DNA of 64,000 nt, taken from the NCBI RefSeq assembly GCF_901709675.1, contig NC_051091.1:13178967-13242966 (forward strand), given 5' to 3'. Positions 10,963 through 22,151 of this stretch are shown here, in pieces (positions within the stretch are counted from its first letter, which is position 1; each line of letters begins with the position of its first letter). The translations under genes and the position numbers were made by a program. The notes below the pieces were generated by a model that saw only the letters and a program-made list of their open reading frames with translations, did not search any database and was not told the DNA's origin. This DNA is from Syngnathus acus (Eukaryota; Chordata; Actinopteri; Syngnathiformes; Syngnathidae).

Positions 10963-12148
10963 TTCAAGATTCAAGATTCAAGAGTTTTTATTCGCCATGT
11001 TTGAGCGTGCCAAACAAGGAATTTGACTTCGGTAAAACACACCCTCTGTTCAACATATAGGTGACTAACAACACTCAGGACATGTGAATAATGGCAAAAA
11101 CAGTGTAGACAAATTCAAAAGGTGTGAAGATCAGGATGTTATTGCACAGTAATGCCTCTGAGACTCTATGAGTGGTGTGAGTTCATCAGAGCAACAGCCT
11201 GGGGGAAGAAGCTGTCTCGGTGTCTGCTGGTTTTGGCGTACCGAGCTCTATAACGCCGTCCGGAGGGGAGTAGTTCAAACAGACTGCAACCTGGGTGAGA
11301 AGGGTCTGTAGAGATGTTCCTTGCACGTTTCCTGGTCCTGGACAGGTACAAGTCTTGGATAGATGGGAGGTTGATTCCAATGATCTTTTCTGCAGTCCTG
11401 ATTGTCCGTTGCAGTCTGTGCTTGTCTTGTTTGGAGGCTGATCCAAACCAGACAGTGATGGAGGTGCAGAGGACAGACTGGATGATGGCAGTGTAGAAGG
11501 TCTTCACAAGCTCTCGCGGCAGGTTGAACTTCTTGAGCTGTCTCAGGAAGTACAGCCTCTGCTGGGCCTTCTTCCGGACAGAGTCTATGTGGCCGGTCCA
11601 TTTCAGGTCCCAAGAGATTGTGGTTCCCAGGAACTTGAAGGTGTCTGTGGAGAGAATAGTATTACTGCGGATAGTGAGGGGTAAAAGTGGTGAAGGGTCT
11701 CGCCTGAAATCCACTGTCATCTCCACGGTCTTGAGCGGGTTCAGCTCCAGATGGTTTTGGTTGCACCAGTGGACCAGCCGCTCCACCTCCTGTCTGTACG
11801 CAGTCTCATCACCGTCCTGGATCAGTCCGATGAGAGTGGTGTCGTCTGCATACTTCAGGAGCTTCACAGGAGAGTCATCTGAGGAGAAATCATTGGTGTA
11901 GAGAGAGAAGAGCAGTGGGGAGAGGACGCACCCCTGAGGGGCTCCAGTATTGGTGGTCCGGGTGTCAGATGTGATGCCCCCCAGCCTCACACGCTGTCTC
12001 CTGTTGGTCAGGAAGCTGGTGATCCACTGACAGGTGGAGGCAGGCACCGCAAGCTGGATGAGCTTCTGTTGGAGGATGTCAGGAGCGATGGTGTTGAACG
12101 CCGAGCTGAAGTCCACGAACAGGATCCTGGCGTACGTTCCTGGGGTCA
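10963..12148 (-). mobile_element. 5'-truncated LINE with long target duplication
   Basis: The minus strand from 12116 encodes an RT beginning inside the DFSSAFNTI block, then [23 protein letters not shown] and a C-terminal FELLPSGRRYR tail. The frame is open over 316 residues. The upstream endonuclease and RT N-terminus are missing. It belongs to the same broad CR1/L2/Rex1 group as the other RT copies here but a distinct subfamily. The 3' tail is TTCAAGATTCAAGATTCAAG-like on the plus strand. Confidence 0.85.
11166..12116 (-). CDS. LINE reverse transcriptase, C-terminal two thirds
   Basis: A 316-residue open frame holds RT motifs [22 protein letters not shown] and YADD, so the catalytic aspartates are present. 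The ordinary initiator is lost with the 5' truncation, so no functional product is expected from this copy. It would copy LINE RNA at nicked target DNA. Confidence 0.75.
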   Translation of the reverse strand: MDFSSAFNTIAPDILQQKLIQLAVPASTCQWITSFLTNRRQRVRLGGITSDTRTTNTGAPQGCVLSPLLFSLYTNDFSSDDSPVKLLKYADDTTLIGLIQDGDETAYRQEVERLVHWCNQNHLELNPLKTVEMTVDFRRDPSPLLPLTIRSNTILSTDTFKFLGTTISWDLKWTGHIDSVRKKAQQRLYFLRQLKKFNLPRELVKTFYTAIIQSVLCTSITVWFGSASKQDKHRLQRTIRTAEKIIGINLPSIQDLYLSRTRKRARNISTDPSHPGCSLFELLPSGRRYRARYAKTSRHRDSFFPQAVALMNSHHS

Positions 12149-12214
12149 GTAAAATTGCAATAATAAGGTGACTTGACTTGGACTTGACTTGACCTATTTA
12201 AGGACTTGACTTGA
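12149..12214. repeat. 66-bp direct repeat, right copy
   Basis: It matches 10897-10962 exactly; beyond it the two flanks diverge (TTCAAG versus CTTGAC). Confidence 0.85.
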
Positions 12215-12469
12215 CTTGACTTGCCCAAGAAAAAAATGACTTGGGACTTACTTGAGACTTGAAGGTTCAGACTTGAGACTCACTTGAGACTTGCACATGT
12301 GTGACTTGGTCCCATCTCTGCCAGAAGCACTCCGATGGCAGCCGAGGGTCCGGCGTCGCGGGAGCGAAGTCCGATGGTGGCCGCGGAGCCCATGACGCTG
12401 GAACATGCTCGGACGCCGGACGTGGATCGGGCGTCGCAGTGGGAGCTGATGGAGGAGGTTGGTCCAGGC

Positions 12470-12758
12470 CAGAGGCGTAGCCAAGCCAGGGCGAGCCGGG
12501 GCGGCGCCCCGGTTAGGACTCCCTGCGCCCAGGTTGAAAAAAATCGAGCTTTTTCGATTCTTCATTTTCATGCCGTTTTTTTCTTTCGGTCTTGCGCGAA
12601 TGTGCTTGCGCTATTCTATGTGCGCGATGTTATCCATTCACCGTTTGCCTCCCGGACCCGGATGTTGTTTTAGCGATCAGCGAACGGCGTGGGTGATGTT
12701 CGATTCTTTTTCCTGTGGGCGTGCGCCCCAACTGGAAAAATTCCTGGCTACGCCTCTG
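12470..12758. mobile_element. hAT-type MITE, 289 bp
   Basis: Ends are CAGAGGCGTAGCCAAGCC and the inverse GGCTACGCCTCTG. The 8-bp TSD GTCCAGGC is perfect at 12462-12469 and 12759-12766. It sits in the outer LTR-bounded unit, right of element A. Confidence 0.9.
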
Positions 12759-12787
12759 GTCCAGGCGTTGGTCGCTGAAGTGGTCGG

Positions 12788-12982
12788 ATCATTGTTGTCT
12801 TGATGTCTTTTTCGGTTCCTGTTGTCATAATGTCTTCACGTCCTTTGTTTCACGTCCCTGTCGGTTAGTCCTCTTGTTGTTTTGTTACGTTATGTCAGTT
12901 TGCCGGGTCTGTTAGCTTGTTTTCTTCAATAAACCCTGGTCCAAGCTGCACTTGGTCGCCCTGCTCCATCCGTTCCGTGACA
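12788..12982 (+). repeat. Partial LTR, inverted relative to 1512-1842
   Basis: From GGATCATTGTTGTCTTGATG to CGTTCCGTGACA this matches the 3' half of the LTR at 1512-1842, but on the opposite strand. TTTTT follows at 12983, as TTTTT precedes 1512. The unit therefore ends in inverted LTR 3' ends rather than two direct LTRs. Confidence 0.75.
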
Positions 12983-13682
12983 TTTTTAAGCTTGCACTTG
13001 ACAAATGTTCATCTTTTCAACTAGAACCAAAAGTCAAACTAACTGAATGAAACAAATTGCATGTATTCTCAACAAATACAACCAAAGAAAGGAAGCAAAA
13101 ACAAGACTTGAAAACAAACAGTGCCTCCCCAACACTGCACGTTTGGCAATAACGCCCGTTGACTTGCTTACATTTTGCTCACAGAAAATTGGCCGCAAAA
13201 ACCCCAAGGTTGCATGGACAGCGAAGATCCTCTCGACCGCTAAAGATTTGTGCACAGATATAGAACGCACAAAAGTTGTCTTCTGCAAAAATACAAAAAG
13301 ACATTGCCACCAACAACTTGTTGACTGCCATCGCAGACGTCAAACATTTACTTTGACTGGGCCAAGACGCCGTGGGTTCAGCAAAAGCCTTTCTGTCGCC
13401 ATGACAAACTTCTTTCTTTTTTTTAAAGGAGGGGGGATGGCTTGCACGTGTGAGAGTCATCGCAATATCGTTTGCTGCGTCTGGAGCGATTTGCCATCAG
13501 AGGCCTGCCACCGTCCCCACCGTGCCCACTGCCGCCGTGGGCCCATCATATCACTCCAACAATAAAAACAATCATGCTCCGACATGACGGATAAACACAC
13601 GGCGACCACGCTGACAAGGTGCCGCCGAGCCCAACCAATATTGTAAAACACGTGACCAATATCAAGGGGGAACGCATCATAC
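12983..13682. other. Unique sequence upstream of the receptor genes
   Basis: No gene or repeat is recognised. The longest frame (13047-13565) has no known domain and spans low-complexity segments. Confidence 0.5.
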
Positions 13683-13800
13683 TTGTGTGCGTATGTGTGC
13701 GTGTGTGTGCGTGTGCGCGCGCGCGCGTGCGTGCGTGCGTGTGTGTGCGTGCGTGTGCGTGTGTGTGCGTGTGCGCGTGTGAATGTGCGTGCGTGTGTCC
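13683..13800. repeat. Interrupted GT microsatellite
   Basis: GT repeat with frequent GC steps, ending 7 bp before a TATA box. Confidence 0.95.
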
Positions 13801-13806
13801 TTAGGC

Positions 13807-13814
13807 TATAAAAG
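13807..13814 (+). promoter_or_regulatory. TATA box of receptor gene 1
   Basis: TATAAAAG is followed about 25-30 bp later by a plausible short noncoding exon that ends at a strong donor (GG|GTGAGT, exon end 13862). The matching acceptor TTGACATTGTCAG ends at 14640, 20 bp before the ATG. This gives a spliced 5' UTR. Confidence 0.6.
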
Positions 13815-14659
13815 ATGGCTGTCAGGCGGACGTGGGGTCAGAAGTGCATCCAAGTGACAAGGGTGAGTATACGCTTCATCTTCTAGTCATGTACACTCGC
13901 AGAAAAAAAGAAAAACGGCTGGCTGCAGCTTTTGGAGTATTTTGCAGCTCTGGTTTTCTGTCAATAAACATTCGGAGTTTGGGTTGCAGTCGTTGATTAC
14001 GCTTGGGCATTTATTGAAACTTGCACATTGTGTGCATTTTGGAGTTTTGGAGTGGTGTCTTCCTTTTCTGCCCAGCCACATACACGTCTCGTTATGATGA
14101 TGATGATTGTTGATCTAGTTTTGTGCTCCAAATATGCTGCCATGTGATTGTCATGCCATGTTCTGTTGTTTCAAATGTAGTGACTGAAGGATGCCTGCCA
14201 ACTTTTCATCTTTCCTGGCGTGTTCTTGCTCTGTTGACTTATTTCATGATTATTTTGCTCATATTTTTTCAAAGCTCATCTCCTTTACACCAGATTTCGT
14301 TTCGTATTTGATTTTACTGTTTCAATCCATAACGTTGTACGTTTGATTTGATTTGTTGATTTTGTCAGGTTGTACTCCCAATATGATGCTTCTTTTGGGT
14401 GATGAACAGCTTTGGATGATTTGACCCCCTCCCTCCTCAGATTTTGCAAGGCTTGAGCCAGGCTTTGCAGGAAACACGTTCAATGTGTGAAGGTGTTCCA
14501 TGCCTCGATTATATGTCCCAGATTTTGCTCACCATTGTGTGACACTGTCAATTTGCGACTTGATTTGCAAGCTTTTGGCAGCCTGCACACGTCAAGAGGG
14601 TTCGAAGGCTTCTTTAAATATTGTTTTTTGACATTGTCAGAGAGCGGACAGGCGTCAAT

Positions 14660-16194
14660 ATGGGCGACGCCGCCTTGGCCAACGCCAGTGTGGCCATCCA
14701 ATACCGAGACTCGCTCAGCAAAGCGGTGCTCAAGAATGTGCTGGTGCTCGCCATCGGCCTGTCCATCAACTACATCAATGCCAGCCTCATGTACACCTTC
14801 TGCAAGCACCAGGTAGGCCAGCACATCGCTGTCGTTGCAGCGCCGTCGTCGCAGCGCCGTCGTCGCAGCGCCGTCGTCGCAGCGCCGTCGTCGCAGCGCC
14901 GCCGTCGCAAGGCAGAAGTCATTGCAGAGTCATTTGTCCAGAAGGAGCTCGAGCTTTAGATCCTGACCGGGCAACATTTGACATTGTGGCAGATGGGCCG
15001 AGAGGGCGGGCCAAGGGACGTGTTGAGCGCTAGCTGGGCTTAACCAAACGCAAACTTGACGACGACAGACAGACAACAAACAGAGACGGCTCCTCGGACG
15101 GGGACTTAGACTTTTGGGGCTGGGGACTTTTTGAAGACTTGACTTTTAGGTGGGATGGCTTTTGAGTTCAGCCCAGTTGTTACTTGAGGGAAGTCGGCAC
15201 GACGTGGTTGTAGGGTTGGCTGGCATCTGCTGAACTGGGACTGGACCACACGGGAGAAGGGTCGTGAGCAGCGCGCTCCATGTTGCTCGGAGACAACCTT
15301 TGTGGCTCCGTGACAATTGAATTGAAGACAAGGCTGAGAAGAGAGCCTTGAGAAACACCCCTCTCGGTTTGGTTTGACTGAGATCAGTTGTTTGAACTGG
15401 CTGTCTTCCAGATCTTCTACTCTAATCCTCGCTACATCCTCTTCTTCACCCTGGTGGTCAACGACATGATCCAGATGAGCGTGGGTGTCATCCTCTTTGT
15501 GGTCAGCTACACCCTGTACAGGATCAGCGTCCTATCGTGCGCCCCCTTCATCCTGATGGCCATCATCACCACTGAGAACACGCCCCTCATCCTGGCATGC
15601 ATGGCGGGCGAGTGCTACGTGGCCGTGTGCCTGCCGCTTCACCACGCCCGCATCTGCACGCTCAGAAGGACCCTACTCCTCATCGCCTTGATTTTTACCA
15701 TCAGCGTCATCTCCGCCTTACCGGATCTCTTTGTCACGCTGGCCACTGAGTCTCTGGATTTCTTCTCCTCCAGAATCTTCTGCCTCCGAGAGACGGCCTT
15801 CCCCAATCCGTTGTTGGCTCAGAAGCGGGACATAACCTACATCGTCTACCTGGTCCTGGTGTGGTCAGTCATCTTCTTCACGTACTTCAAGATCCTCTTC
15901 ACGGCCCAAACGGCCAGCAAGGACGCCAAGAAGGCTCGGCGGACCATCGTTCTGCATGGTGTTCAGGTTCTACTGTGCATGACCATCTACGCCGTGCCCC
16001 TGGTCCAGGACGCGCTCCTGCGCGTCTTCCCCAGGAACTATTCGGACTCGCTTTTCGCTTGCCACGTCGTGGTTCAGATGTTGCCCCGCTCCATCAGCCC
16101 CATCATATACGGTGTGCGGGACAAGTGCTTCAGGAAGTACCTCAAACACTACCTGGTGTGCAGGACTGCGCCCCACGGTGCCCACTGCACCTGA
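14660..16194 (+). CDS. Odorant receptor, OR131-2-like, gene 1
   Basis: Exons 14660-14812 and 15412-16194 join in phase 0 at CAG|GTAGGC and TCTTCCAG|ATC to give 311 residues. This is a seven-transmembrane class A receptor that would sit in cilia of olfactory neurons and signal through a G protein. Exon 1 holds the N-terminus with an NAS glycosylation site and TM1. Exon 2 holds TM2-TM7, with YILFFTLVVNDMIQ (TM2), ENTPLILACMAG (TM3), and SPIIYGVRDKCFRKYL at TM7 and the tail. The intron position after KHQ is shared with gene 2. The TM3 motif that is ERYVAIC in gene 2 reads ECYVAVC here, so the conserved arginine is cysteine. The family assignment comes from overall similarity to fish OR131-2-like proteins and is confident; function with the altered motif is uncertain. 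Confidence 0.9.
14828..14912. repeat. 14-bp minisatellite in the receptor gene 1 intron
   Basis: The unit GCCGTCGTCGCAGC is repeated about five times just after the exon 1 donor. Confidence 0.9.
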
Positions 16195-16607
16195 TTTGGC
16201 ACTCAAACAACCCCCTCCCGTGGGAGTAAAACGACACTCGCCAAATGGGGGAGGGGGTTTGCCGGTGGGCTGGCACTCGGGGCTCTTTCAAGGGGTGCCG
16301 TATGCTTTGGAAAAAAAGACAGGTGTCATTTAGAAGGCAGTGGAGGTGAGGTCATGACTTGACACGTGTGGAAGACAAAAGCCCAAAAAGTCAAAGCCAC
16401 ACCCTCAAATCCAAAAGTCCAACAATGTCGAATAGTATCATAATAGAATAGGCCGCGCCCTCGTGGCCCATGACGTTACAGCGGCCGGAGTTTGCGTTTG
16501 GCTTATAATCGGAGACGTCTCCTCATCTTCTTGCCGCTTTCTCGCCATAATGGCTGTCACCGCGTTTTCTCTTCATCTTTGATTTCACATTTGGTCTCCT
16601 CAGCGCC
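16195..16607 (+). other. Spacer between the receptor genes with a possible promoter
   Basis: A TTATAAT motif lies near 16502-16508, and an acceptor-like TTGGTCTCCTCAG ends at about 16603, just before the gene 2 ATG. As in gene 1, the 5' UTR may be spliced. No repeat or other gene is seen. Confidence 0.4.
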
Positions 16608-18794
<2,187 letters not shown>

Positions 18795-18936
18795 CGCTTG
18801 GGAGCGGTTGGAGCGCGACGTCAGTGGAGTACACCTTTTTGGAATCAAAATTCCCTTTGTGTGACAATTAGGTATAGCATTTTGGCAATGTCATTGTTGA
18901 TATTAAGCCACGAATGAATATTGCACTTACTCTCTC

Positions 18937-18942
18937 AATAAA
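18937..18942 (+). terminator. Polyadenylation signal of receptor gene 2
   Basis: AATAAA lies 143 bp after the stop codon. Confidence 0.6.
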
Positions 18943-19039
18943 TTCCGCGTTGAAATAAGTTTGTATTCTTTTTTTATTTTTTTATTTTATATTTTTTTTT
19001 ATTTATGGTCATTCACACACACACATTCACACCGTTACT

Positions 19040-19114
19040 CAAACACAAACATCCACACCGTCATATGTGGGTATCGCACTCACGGTGTCGGCACACAAGA
19101 CAAGCAAGTGTACC
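19040..19114 (-). mobile_element. tRNA-like SINE, copy 1, left part
   Basis: On the minus strand the sequence reads as a tRNA-like body with a B-box region (GTGAGTGCGATACCC, decayed) and CCGACACCGTG. Its head lies across the nest at 26008-26040 (GGGAGTCGC...GGTGTAGGG). A second copy is at 45.5 kb. A CA-rich tail extends to the left. Confidence 0.65.
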
Positions 19115-19646
19115 TGTCAGAGAACAAAGACAGGGAACCAAGTGCAGCACGATCCTTTATTGGCGAGAGGGAAAACGGGGACGTAGAACGCTGGACCTGC
19201 GGTCTGGCTGGCGTGGCTGAGCAAGTAGTCCGAACAGGCGGCGATCTGGAGCGTGGTCGAAGGACGAGCAAGTAGTCAGGGCAGGCGGCGATCTGGAGCG
19301 TGGTCGAAGAACGAGCAAGTAGTCAGGGCAGGCGGCGATCTGGAGCGTGGTCGAAGGACGAGCAAGTAGTCAGGGCAGGCGGCGATCTGGAGCGTGGTCG
19401 AAGGACGAGCAAGTAGTCAGGGCAGGCGGCGATCTGGAGCGTGGTCGAAGGACGAGCAAGTAGTTGGCTATAAGTTTGGTCCGGGGACAAAAAGGACAGC
19501 AGTATCACGGGCAGGGTAATCAGACGAACTGACAACTACTGGCAGAACACAGAGAGGTTAAATGGGGAGCCTAACGAGCTGTAGCAGGTGCTGGCAATTA
19601 CATGAGTCGGGCTCGGCTGGAAGTCAGGTGACGTGGGAACGTGACA
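19115..19646 (-). repeat. 3' LTR of the gag-only gypsy (five 47-bp units)
   Basis: The 532-bp LTR contains ACGAGCAAGTAGTCAGGGCA-type 47-bp units between about 19209 and 19447, and an AATAAAGG signal on the minus strand near 19160. A C-run at about 19650-19660 is the PPT complement. Confidence 0.93.
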
Positions 19647-19747
19647 GAACCCCCCCCCCAAGGGACGGCCCCCGACGTCCCAAAAACAGAACCCCAAGAC
19701 GGAGCAGGAGGCCGGGCGGGAGGGGGGGAACCCAAGACGTGCGGCAG

Positions 19748-21379
19748 TCAATAGTCCGACAAGTCCGAGTCAGAACATGTCGACCAAGCCCCGTCATCAG
19801 GCGGCACTACCGCCCAGTCCACCTTCCCAGCAGCGGCATCGGGAGACGCCGACCAGGGGGCCGGCGCGGGAACCGGACGGGTCCCTACCGGACGACTCCG
19901 AGCAGGAAGCCGGTCAGACCCTAATTCCCCGCCCACTGGAGCAGAACCCGGCTGCGGACGTCGCAACGGCAGCGGAGTAAGGGCCCGGGCCATCCGCTGC
20001 GGCCGACGGCGAGACCGGGCCCGCGGCCGCTGCCCACGGGTTGGAGAAGCGGAGGGCCGAGAGGCAAGGGCACGGGCTGGAGTCGAGTAGTGGTTCTGGG
20101 ACAGGGACTCGCGACAGGTGGTGGGGGGCAAGAAAACCGACCCCAAACGGATCCCTGCTTGGCGGGTGCCCTTAGGTCTCTTCGGGCAAGAGGCCACCCA
20201 GTGACCCTCACCCCCGCAGTACAGGCAAAGCCCCTCTCTGATGCGCTGACTGCGTTCCCTCACAGAGAGAGAGGTGCGTCCGATCTCCATCGGTTCTGAC
20301 CAGCTGGGCTGGGTGTGAGGAGCAGTAAAGGCGCGCTGACTTACTTGGACAGGGTCCCTGGCGGACGACAGGTCAGGTGAAAAAACCGGTGCTCTCCCTG
20401 ACACCCGAGGTGTCGGGCTGATGTCACGGCGACGGGGGGGCGGAGTCACCCTCCTCTCCTCGCGTCGCCTCGACTGGATCCGCCGGTCCACCCGTACTGC
20501 CAGGTCCATGGCCACTTCAAGGGTCTGAGGGCGCTCGCAGGACACCATCTCGTCCTTGATATATTCCGCGAGTCCGTGGATGAAGGCACCGACGAGAGCC
20601 GGGGTGTTCCAGTCGCTACGACGCGCCACCGTCTGGAACCGGATGGCGTACTGGGCGACGGATCTGCTGCCTTGGCGCAGCGTGAGGAGCTCTGTGGAGG
20701 CGTCCTCCGAGGCGGAGCCCAAGTCAAACACGCGCAGGATCTCAGCGGCGAAGGCGTCAAACGACGAACAGGCGGGTCCCTGCCGCTCGTATTCTGCCGT
20801 TCCCCACAGCCATGCCTCGCCCGTCAGGTGAGTGAGCACGAAACCCACCTTGGCTGGTTCCGTGGCAAATGTGACGGGCTGGAGGTCGAACAAGACGCGG
20901 CAGTTCGTCAGAAAGGCCCGGACGTACTTGGGGTCACCGTCGAAGGCCCGGACGTACTTGGGGTCACCGTCGAACCTCGCGAGGTTGCTGAGTCTGGGCT
21001 CAGGGACGTCCACGTGCTGCCCGGGTGCCGAGGCAGGACGGGGCGTGGACATAACGGTGGGCTGATCGGCGGGGCTGAGCGGCACGGACGTGGACAGAGT
21101 TGGCGCAAACCGATCTGCAGCAGCCAGAGGAGCCAAGTCTCTGTGGTCCCTGAGAGCCTCTACCAGTTCCTGGTGGAGCTGATGGTGCTGCTGCAGTTGC
21201 TGTTGCTGCTGCTGCAGTTGCTGTTGCTGCTGCTGCAGTTGCTGTTGCTGCAGCTGGAGCTGCTGTTGCTGCTGCTGGACGACCCTAGTTAATGCCGCCA
21301 TCTCCTCTGTGGTCTTGCCGAGCTCCCACTCCGTGTGGGTCAAGCGGTCCATGTCTAGGGAATCGTGCGCTGGTTGCAT
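19748..21379 (-). CDS. gypsy gag (Sushi-like), 543 residues
   Basis: The protein starts MQPAHDSLDMD and has a long Gln-rich coiled segment near residues 36-70. A capsid domain follows, containing GEAWLWGTAEYERQG and the downstream FIHGLAEYIKDEM, then one zinc knuckle CLYCGGEGHWVASC near residue 395 and an Arg/Pro-rich tail ending CSDSDLSDY. The capsid resembles the Sushi-type gypsy gag from which vertebrate PEG10 and RTL genes arose (family knowledge). It would form the particle and bind RNA. A 30-bp in-frame duplication (20931-20990) doubles the decapeptide AFDGDPKYVR. The frame is fully open, so the protein could be made. Confidence 0.88.
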   Translation of the reverse strand: MQPAHDSLDMDRLTHTEWELGKTTEEMAALTRVVQQQQQQLQLQQQQLQQQQQQLQQQQQQLQQHHQLHQELVEALRDHRDLAPLAAADRFAPTLSTSVPLSPADQPTVMSTPRPASAPGQHVDVPEPRLSNLARFDGDPKYVRAFDGDPKYVRAFLTNCRVLFDLQPVTFATEPAKVGFVLTHLTGEAWLWGTAEYERQGPACSSFDAFAAEILRVFDLGSASEDASTELLTLRQGSRSVAQYAIRFQTVARRSDWNTPALVGAFIHGLAEYIKDEMVSCERPQTLEVAMDLAVRVDRRIQSRRREERRVTPPPRRRDISPTPRVSGRAPVFSPDLSSARDPVQVSQRAFTAPHTQPSWSEPMEIGRTSLSVRERSQRIREGLCLYCGGEGHWVASCPKRPKGTRQAGIRLGSVFLPPTTCRESLSQNHYSTPARALASRPSASPTRGQRPRARSRRRPQRMARALTPLPLRRPQPGSAPVGGELGSDRLPARSRPVGTRPVPAPAPWSASPDAAAGKVDWAVVPPDDGAWSTCSDSDLSDY

Positions 21380-21396
21380 TTCTGGTCAGTTCGTTC

Positions 21397-21834
21397 TGTC
21401 AGAGAACAAAGACAGGGAACCAAGTGCAGCACGATCCTTTATTGGCGAGAGGGAAAACGGGGACGTAGAACGCTGGACCTGCGGTCTGGCTGGCGTGGCT
21501 GAGCAAGTAGTCCGAACAGGCGGCGATCTGGAGCGTGGTCGAAGGACGAGCAAGTAGTCAGGGCAGGCGGCGATCTGGAGCGTGGTCGAAGAACGAGCAA
21601 GTAGTCAGGGCAGGCGGCGATCTGGAGCGTGGTCGAAGGACGAGCAAGTAGTTGGCTATAAGTTTGGTCCGGGGACAAAAAGGACAGCAGTATCACGGGC
21701 AGGGTAATCAGACGAACTGACAACTACTGGCAGAACACAGAGAGGTTAAATGGGGAGCCTAACGAGCTGTAGCAGGTGCTGGCAATTACATGAGTCGGGC
21801 TCGGCTGGAAGTCAGGTGACGTGGGAACGTGACA
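21397..21834 (-). repeat. 5' LTR of the gag-only gypsy (three 47-bp units)
   Basis: The 438-bp LTR matches 19115-19646 apart from two fewer tandem units. The gag ATG lies only 17 bp inside it. Confidence 0.93.
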
Positions 21835-22151
21835 GTACCCCAACACCCAAACTCCGGCCCGCGGGCCAAATCCGGCCCACGGTCAGATTTCATACGGCCC
21901 GCAGCTTCGGTCTTATAATGTATTATTTATGGCCCGCCTGCACTGTCAAACTGAATAAAATAAATCATGAAAGTTGATACTGTAATTCCTCCTATTACCA
22001 AAAGGTGGTAGCACCACCCGCTCCGCTCATTTCTGCCATGGCGACTGCAAAGAAAACGAGGAAAGTTGACATTGAGGGCCCTCGCTTTCAAGAGAAATGG
22101 GAATTACAATACTTTTTCACTGAAAATCAAGGCAATTGTGTTTTTTTCAAA

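Larger units (their letters stand above)
2735..12320. mobile_element. hAT-like DNA transposon A (host of further insertions)
   Basis: The ends are CAGAGATGGGGAC at 2735 and the inverse GTCCCATCTCTG ending at 12320. Both sides carry the perfect 8-bp TSD CCAGAAGC (2727-2734 and 12321-12328), which is diagnostic of hAT-type transposition. The element's own DNA is rich in GACTTGACTTG motifs and has no transposase, so it is non-autonomous. Its 9.6 kb is mostly later insertions: hAT-like B at 3131-10422 and a LINE at 10963-12148. Confidence 0.85.
19115..21834 (-). mobile_element. Young gag-only Ty3/gypsy element
   Basis: LTRs at 19115-19646 and 21397-21834 start TGTCAC and end CTGACA on the minus strand. 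The TSD GTACC is perfect (19110-19114 and 21835-21839). The LTRs show no base difference to my eye except that one has five and the other three copies of a 47-bp tandem unit (532 versus 438 bp, difference exactly 94). The 1750-bp interior holds only gag; protease, RT and integrase are absent. It must therefore depend on another element for replication. Confidence 0.93.
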
